From positions 341,311 through 405,310 of the forward strand of contig NZ_KE386870.1 of NCBI RefSeq assembly GCF_000429245.1: a DNA stretch of 64,000 nucleotides, in the 5' to 3' direction. Every line of letters begins with the position of its first letter. Position 1 is the stretch's first letter. This DNA is from Schaalia georgiae DSM 6843. GTDB lineage: Bacteria; Actinomycetota; Actinomycetes; Actinomycetales; Actinomycetaceae. This document shows, piece after piece, positions 60,339 to 64,000 of this stretch. Made by a program: the position numbers and the translations under genes. The notes below the pieces were generated by a model. The model made no database searches. It saw only the letters and a program-made list of their open reading frames with translations, and was not told the DNA's origin.

Positions 60339-60450
60339 GTCCTACGGGACTTTGGTTGCGATCAAGAGGTGTCAGCCCGTGACGCATGCGCTATGTCTCA
60401 CTCCGTCGAGGGCGGTGGGAAGGAAGACCAAAAGCTGGGACTAAGGTCCC
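60339..60450. promoter_or_regulatory. DosR-like boxes in the pflB-hom intergenic region
   Basis: GGGACTAAGGTCCC at 60437-60450 differs by one base from the core of the mycobacterial DosR (DevR) hypoxia box, GGGACTWWAGTCCC. A second site, GTCCTACGGGACTTTGG at 60339-60355, includes the half-site GGGACTTTGG. They lie about 200 and 110 bp before the pflB start. The 309-bp gap (60240-60548) also serves the divergent hom gene, with a possible -10 (TAAACT, 60496-60501). Confidence 0.45.
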
Positions 60451-60548
60451 TGGTCAGCGCGTGGGCACCATTATGGGAGCGTGCCCGCTTCCTCTTAAAC
60501 TAGGGGCGAGAGCCCAGTCGTGCCGCCCGAGGAGAATGGAGACAACCT

Positions 60549-61856
60549 GTGACACGCCCGCTTCCTGAACTGACCGTCGGCATCCTAGGAGCCGGAACCG
60601 TCGGCAGCCAGGTCATCCGAATCCTCGAATCCTCGAGCGCGGACTTCGCCCAGCGCTCCGGTGCCGGGCTCTCCATCGGCGCCGTCCTGGTCCGCGACCC
60701 CGGCGCCCCCCGCGACGTGGAGATCGACCCCGCCCTGCTCACCACCGATCCCGCCGCGGCCATCGACGGGATGGACCTGGTCGTCGAACTCATCGGCGGC
60801 ATCGAACCGGCCCGTACCCTGGTGCTGCGCGCCCTGCGCCAGGGGGCCTCCGTGGTCACGGGGAACAAGGCTCTGCTCGCCGCCCACGGCCCCGAGTTGT
60901 ACGAGGCCGCCGCCGCCTCGGGCGCCGACCTGTACTACGAGGCCGCCGTCGCCGGCGCAGTCCCCGTCGTCTACGGCCTGCGCGAGTCCCTGGCCGGCGA
61001 TCGGATCACCAAAGTCATGGGCATCGTCAACGGGACCACCAACTTCATCCTCGACGCGATGGACTCCCAGGGCCTTGGGTACGCCGACGCGCTGGCCGAG
61101 GCGCAGCGCCTGGGGTACGCCGAGGCCGATCCCGCCGCCGACGTCGAGGGCCTCGACGCGGCTGCGAAGTGCTCGATCCTGGCGTCGCTGGCCTTCCACA
61201 CCCGGGTCGGCATCGACGACGTCGAGGTCGAGGGGATCACCCGTGTCACCGCCGAGGACATGGCCCAAGCCCGCAGGGAGGGGCGCGTGATCAAACTGCT
61301 CGCCATTGCGGAGCGGCGCACCGGAGACGATGGGCGCGAGGGCGTGAGCATGCGCGTCCACCCCGCCCAGATCCCCGCCGACCACCCCCTGGCCAGCGTC
61401 GACGGCGCTTTCAACGCCATCGTGGTCGAGGGCGAGGCCGCCGGGCGCCTCATGTTCTACGGCCAGGGCGCGGGAGGCGCGCCCACAGCCTCGGCCGTCC
61501 TCTCCGACGTGGTCGCCGCTGCGCACCACCGCGCCTACGGGGGGCACGCGCCCCGGGAGTCCGTCTACGCCCATCTGCCGGTCCTCGACCCCGGCTGCGC
61601 CCGCACCCGGTACCACGTGCGCATGCGGGTCGAGGACAGCATCGGCGTCCTGGCGGACGTGGCAGGCGTCTTCGCGGGCCACGGCGCATCCATCCAGGCG
61701 GTGAGTCAGCACGACGACTCCGAGCCCGGGGCGTGCTCGCTCATCGTCACCACCCACATGGCGCGCGAGGCGGATCTGCGCGCGGTCGTGCGCGCCCTCG
61801 GGCACTGCGCATCCGTGCGCGAGATCGTCTCGGCCATCCGCGTGGAGGGCGACTGA
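60549..61856 (+). CDS. hom: Homoserine dehydrogenase
   Basis: Reduces aspartate semialdehyde to homoserine for threonine and methionine synthesis. It has 435 residues: an NAD(P)-binding fold (VGILGAGTVGSQVIRIL, residues about 9-25), the catalytic domain with GIVNGTTNFILDAM and EADPAADVEGLDAAAK, and a C-terminal ACT domain (MRVEDSIGVLADVAGVFAGH) for threonine feedback. The start is GTG with GAGGAGAATGGAG upstream. One base separates its stop from thrB. thrC, which usually lies between hom and thrB in mycobacteria, is absent here. Confidence 0.97.
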   Translation: MTRPLPELTVGILGAGTVGSQVIRILESSSADFAQRSGAGLSIGAVLVRDPGAPRDVEIDPALLTTDPAAAIDGMDLVVELIGGIEPARTLVLRALRQGASVVTGNKALLAAHGPELYEAAAASGADLYYEAAVAGAVPVVYGLRESLAGDRITKVMGIVNGTTNFILDAMDSQGLGYADALAEAQRLGYAEADPAADVEGLDAAAKCSILASLAFHTRVGIDDVEVEGITRVTAEDMAQARREGRVIKLLAIAERRTGDDGREGVSMRVHPAQIPADHPLASVDGAFNAIVVEGEAAGRLMFYGQGAGGAPTASAVLSDVVAAAHHRAYGGHAPRESVYAHLPVLDPGCARTRYHVRMRVEDSIGVLADVAGVFAGHGASIQAVSQHDDSEPGACSLIVTTHMAREADLRAVVRALGHCASVREIVSAIRVEGD

Positions 61857-61857
61857 G

Positions 61858-62805
61858 ATGAGGGTGCGCGAAGACCGCGTCGCGGTGGCGGTGCCCGCGA
61901 CGACGGCGAACCTGGGTCCTGGCTTCGACTCCATGGGGATGGCGCTGGACCTGTGGGACGAGGTCGTGGTCCACGCGACGACCAGGGCGACCTCGGTCGT
62001 CGTCGAGGGGGAGGGCGCCGACGATGTGGAGAAGGGCGACGACAACCTGATCGTGCGCGCCCTGCGCCTGGCGCTCGACCGCGTGGGCGCCCCCCAGGTC
62101 GGCATTCGCATGCACTGCACGAACCGGATCCCCCATTCGCGGGGGCTGGGGTCCTCCGCCAGCGCCATCGTCGCCGGGGTGGTCGCGGCCCGCGCCCTGA
62201 TCGGCGACCCGTCGGTGCTCACCCCCGACGAAGTCCTCGATATCGGCACGGAGATGGAAGGGCACCCCGATAACGTCGCCCCCGCTGTGCTGGGGGGCGC
62301 CACCATTGCATGGATGGGCCTGGAGGGCACGGTCAAGCGTGCCAGGGCGGTGCGCCTCGATCCGCCGGACATTATCCGGCCTGTCGCGTTCATCCCCGAT
62401 TTCGAGCTGAAAACCAGTGCCGCGCGTGCCGCACTGTCCTCTTCCGTGCCCCACGCCGACGCCTGCTTCAACGTCTCGCGCGCCGCACTGCTGTCGGCCC
62501 TGCTGGCGGGGGCCTCGTCGGAGGCGGGGCAGGGGCCCCTGCACGGACTGCTCATGGACGCCACCGAGGACCGCCTCCACCAGGACGCGCGCCGCCCGGC
62601 GATGGAGCCCTCGCTGGCCCTGGTGGACTGGCTCAGGGGCGCTGGGATGGCGGCGGTCGTGTCGGGGGCGGGCCCCACGGTGCTGTCGCTGGAGGACGTT
62701 GATCCGCAGATCTGCGAGGACGCGCGGAAGGCTGGCTGGCGCGTCCTGCCGCTGCCGGTGGCCGCAACGGGCGCGCGCATCACGCAGGGGCGCCTCGCCG
62801 AGTGA
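61858..62805 (+). CDS. thrB: Homoserine kinase
   Basis: A GHMP-family kinase that phosphorylates homoserine, 315 residues. It carries AVPATTANLGPGFDSMGMAL at the start, the ATP-binding NRIPHSRGLGSSASAIVAG, GHPDNVAPAVLGG and a late VVSGAGPTVLSL motif. The ATG follows the hom stop by one base, so the two are cotranscribed and probably coupled. No thrC is present. The product O-phosphohomoserine must be used by a threonine synthase encoded elsewhere. Confidence 0.96.
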   Translation: MRVREDRVAVAVPATTANLGPGFDSMGMALDLWDEVVVHATTRATSVVVEGEGADDVEKGDDNLIVRALRLALDRVGAPQVGIRMHCTNRIPHSRGLGSSASAIVAGVVAARALIGDPSVLTPDEVLDIGTEMEGHPDNVAPAVLGGATIAWMGLEGTVKRARAVRLDPPDIIRPVAFIPDFELKTSAARAALSSSVPHADACFNVSRAALLSALLAGASSEAGQGPLHGLLMDATEDRLHQDARRPAMEPSLALVDWLRGAGMAAVVSGAGPTVLSLEDVDPQICEDARKAGWRVLPLPVAATGARITQGRLAE

Positions 62806-62834
62806 GGGGCCGGGCCGCCGCGCGCCTGCACCAG

Positions 62835-63097
62835 CGCATCGCGCGGGGCCCGGTTGGCCGTCCGGGGCGCGGCCGGGATCGTCCTGGGGCCCGGTTGGGG
62901 GCGTCCAGGGGTCCGGTTGGTCGTCCGGGGGGCGACTGGGATCGTCCAGTGCGCCTTGTCCCCACGTCGGCCAGCAGGGGCCGTCCGGGAGCGGCCGGGA
63001 TCGTCCAGGGGCGCTCCTGCGTCCTCCCGGTGGCCTTCCTCTGTTCTGGCCCACGCGACCGGGCCGAGGCCCACGCGACCGGGCCGAGGCCCACGCG
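62835..63097 (+). repeat. Short repeats between thrB and rho
   Basis: The left half of the 604-bp gap at 62806-63409 has several degenerate copies of a GGGATCGTCC(A/T)GGGGC(G/C)C unit (about 62874, 62938 and 62998). A perfect 20-bp tandem (GCCCACGCGACCGGGCCGAG) lies at 63049-63088 with a third partial copy to 63097. No gene is seen in the gap. Confidence 0.7.
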
Positions 63098-63198
63098 CGC
63101 GCCGCCCCCGACGGGCATTCCGCTGACTTCTGGCCCGTCGAGTGCGGGAGCACAGGGGCGGTGAACCGGCTTAACGCATGGTCGGCGCGTGTGACTTA

Positions 63199-63259
63199 AT
63201 GCGCAACTGGTGCGCATGGGGCATACGCGTCGACAGTTGCGTGTGTATATTGCTACTAT
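63199..63259 (+). promoter_or_regulatory. Probable rho promoter with adjacent palindrome
   Basis: TCGACA (63230-63235) and TACTAT (63254-63259) are spaced 18 bp apart in an A/T-rich island. Just upstream, ATGCGCA (63199-63205) and TGCGCAT (63211-63217) form a perfect inverted repeat that could be an operator. The leader to the rho GTG is about 145 nt; rho leaders often serve autoregulation by attenuation. Confidence 0.5.
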
Positions 63260-63409
63260 CCAGCGTAGACGCGGTGCGGTTCGCCGCATTCAGTCTTTCT
63301 GCGCGCATCGACGCACATCCGGCGCGCACCCTTCACCCCGGAATTTAGGATTCGCGGATTCCTGGGACTTCACTCCGCCCTCCAAGGGCGCATTCAGTAA
63401 GGATCCTTC

Positions 63410-64000
63410 GTGAGCAACGAAACATCCGCCGAAGCAACGACCCAGTCGCTGAAGGCCATGAAGCTGCCTGAACTCAAGGCGCTCGCCCAAAGCCGCGGCC
63501 TCAAGGGAATCTCCCAGCTGCGCAAACCCCAACTCGTCGAGTTGCTGAGCAACGACGCTCGCCCCGCCCCCGAACCCTCCGCATCCAAGGCCACTGCATC
63601 CGCGCAGAACCCCGCTCCTGGGACTGAACCGGCCTCCGCTCCCGCGCAGGACGCGGCAGCCGAGGCCGTGCCCGCCCCTCAGGAGGAGGGGAGTGGCGCG
63701 GAAGGGGAACAGGACGACGCGGCGCGCGCCTCGTCGCGCCCCCGCCGCTCGCGCAGGCGGCGCGCCGTGACCCAGGGCGCCGTTGAGCCCGCCCGCGTCA
63801 CCATCGACCTGCCCCCCACCACCAAGGAGGCCGGGGCGGACGCCGGGCCCAGTGCGGTGGGGGCCATCCTCGACATCGAACTGCCCGAGGGCGACAACAC
63901 CGCCGAGACCCAGCGCGAGCGCCGCGAGCAGCCCCGTAGGCGCAAACTCGAGCGCTCCGAGCGGATCTCCAACCGCGAGCGGCGCGAGCGCGGCGACCGC
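63410..64000 (+). CDS. rho: Transcription termination factor Rho, N-terminal part (runs off the window)
   Basis: The first 197 codons of Rho, an RNA-dependent ATPase that ends transcription. The start is GTG at 63410 with AAGGA seven bases upstream. The Rho_N SAP-like domain is clear (LKAMKLPELKALAQSRGLKG, then ISQLRKPQLVELL). A long Ala/Glu/Arg/Pro-rich, probably disordered insert follows ([22 protein letters not shown] at the edge). This insert is characteristic of actinobacterial Rho. The ATPase core lies beyond 64000. The hom-thrB-rho order is the usual actinobacterial arrangement and supports the call. Confidence 0.93.
   Translation, partial: MSNETSAEATTQSLKAMKLPELKALAQSRGLKGISQLRKPQLVELLSNDARPAPEPSASKATASAQNPAPGTEPASAPAQDAAAEAVPAPQEEGSGAEGEQDDAARASSRPRRSRRRRAVTQGAVEPARVTIDLPPTTKEAGADAGPSAVGAILDIELPEGDNTAETQRERREQPRRRKLERSERISNRERRERGDR

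Overview
The window is about 64 kb of high-GC DNA from an actinobacterium, most likely a facultatively anaerobic member of the Actinomycetaceae (Actinomyces/Schaalia-like). This is an inference from three things: dense GC-rich coding with many GTG starts and stop-start overlaps; typical actinobacterial gene blocks (nudC-uvrD2-ThiF-like-zincin-PDZ/S16 protease; comEA-comEC-holA-rpsT-lepA-hemW-hrcA-dnaJ-rsmE; hom-thrB-rho); and an anaerobic pyruvate formate-lyase system. No rRNA, tRNA or CRISPR array was seen.

Layout. 1-2100: a LacI-type regulator and an HU gene whose upstream region carries four evenly phased palindromes. 2100-6704: a leftward run with a DEAD/DEAH helicase coupled to a DUF3039 protein, nagB, rdgB and rph. 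6741-15859: nudC, uvrD2, a ThiF/cyclodehydratase-like gene, a zincin-like gene, a PDZ/S16 protease and a HerA-like ATPase. 16088-23651: competence genes comEA and comEC, holA, and a heterodimeric ABC exporter. 23811-29192: a 1793-residue DUF4011-helicase-nuclease protein, a candidate phage-defence gene. 29389-37229: a broken alpha/beta hydrolase, rpsT, a PemK-like protein, a TPR-like protein, and lepA-trmB-hemW. 37467-40644: an AlkD-like protein, a SatD/membrane-protein pair and a DUF3097 protein. 40923-43974: CIRCE-hrcA-dnaJ-rsmE.

43996-50528 is the main accessory region. It is a leftward cassette with type VII secretion features: small EspC-like and YbaB-like proteins, an effector-like protein ending in a glycine-zipper hydrophobic domain, and four related membrane proteins with a shared WY-x-EMFSD motif. 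It also holds a fused remnant of an earlier effector and membrane-protein copy. It looks like an effector with a duplicating set of immunity-type membrane proteins. 50802-54271 is metabolic (aldose epimerase-like, PepC, class I amidotransferase). 54272-56495 is repeat-rich and includes a perfect 67-bp direct repeat on either side of an AbiEi-like gene with less GC-biased codon use.

56496-60239 holds pyruvate formate-lyase. The catalytic polypeptide stops just before the glycyl-radical domain, and that domain is a separate 83-residue gene downstream. Possible DosR-type boxes lie upstream of pflB. 60549-64000 contains hom, thrB and the start of rho, which runs off the window.
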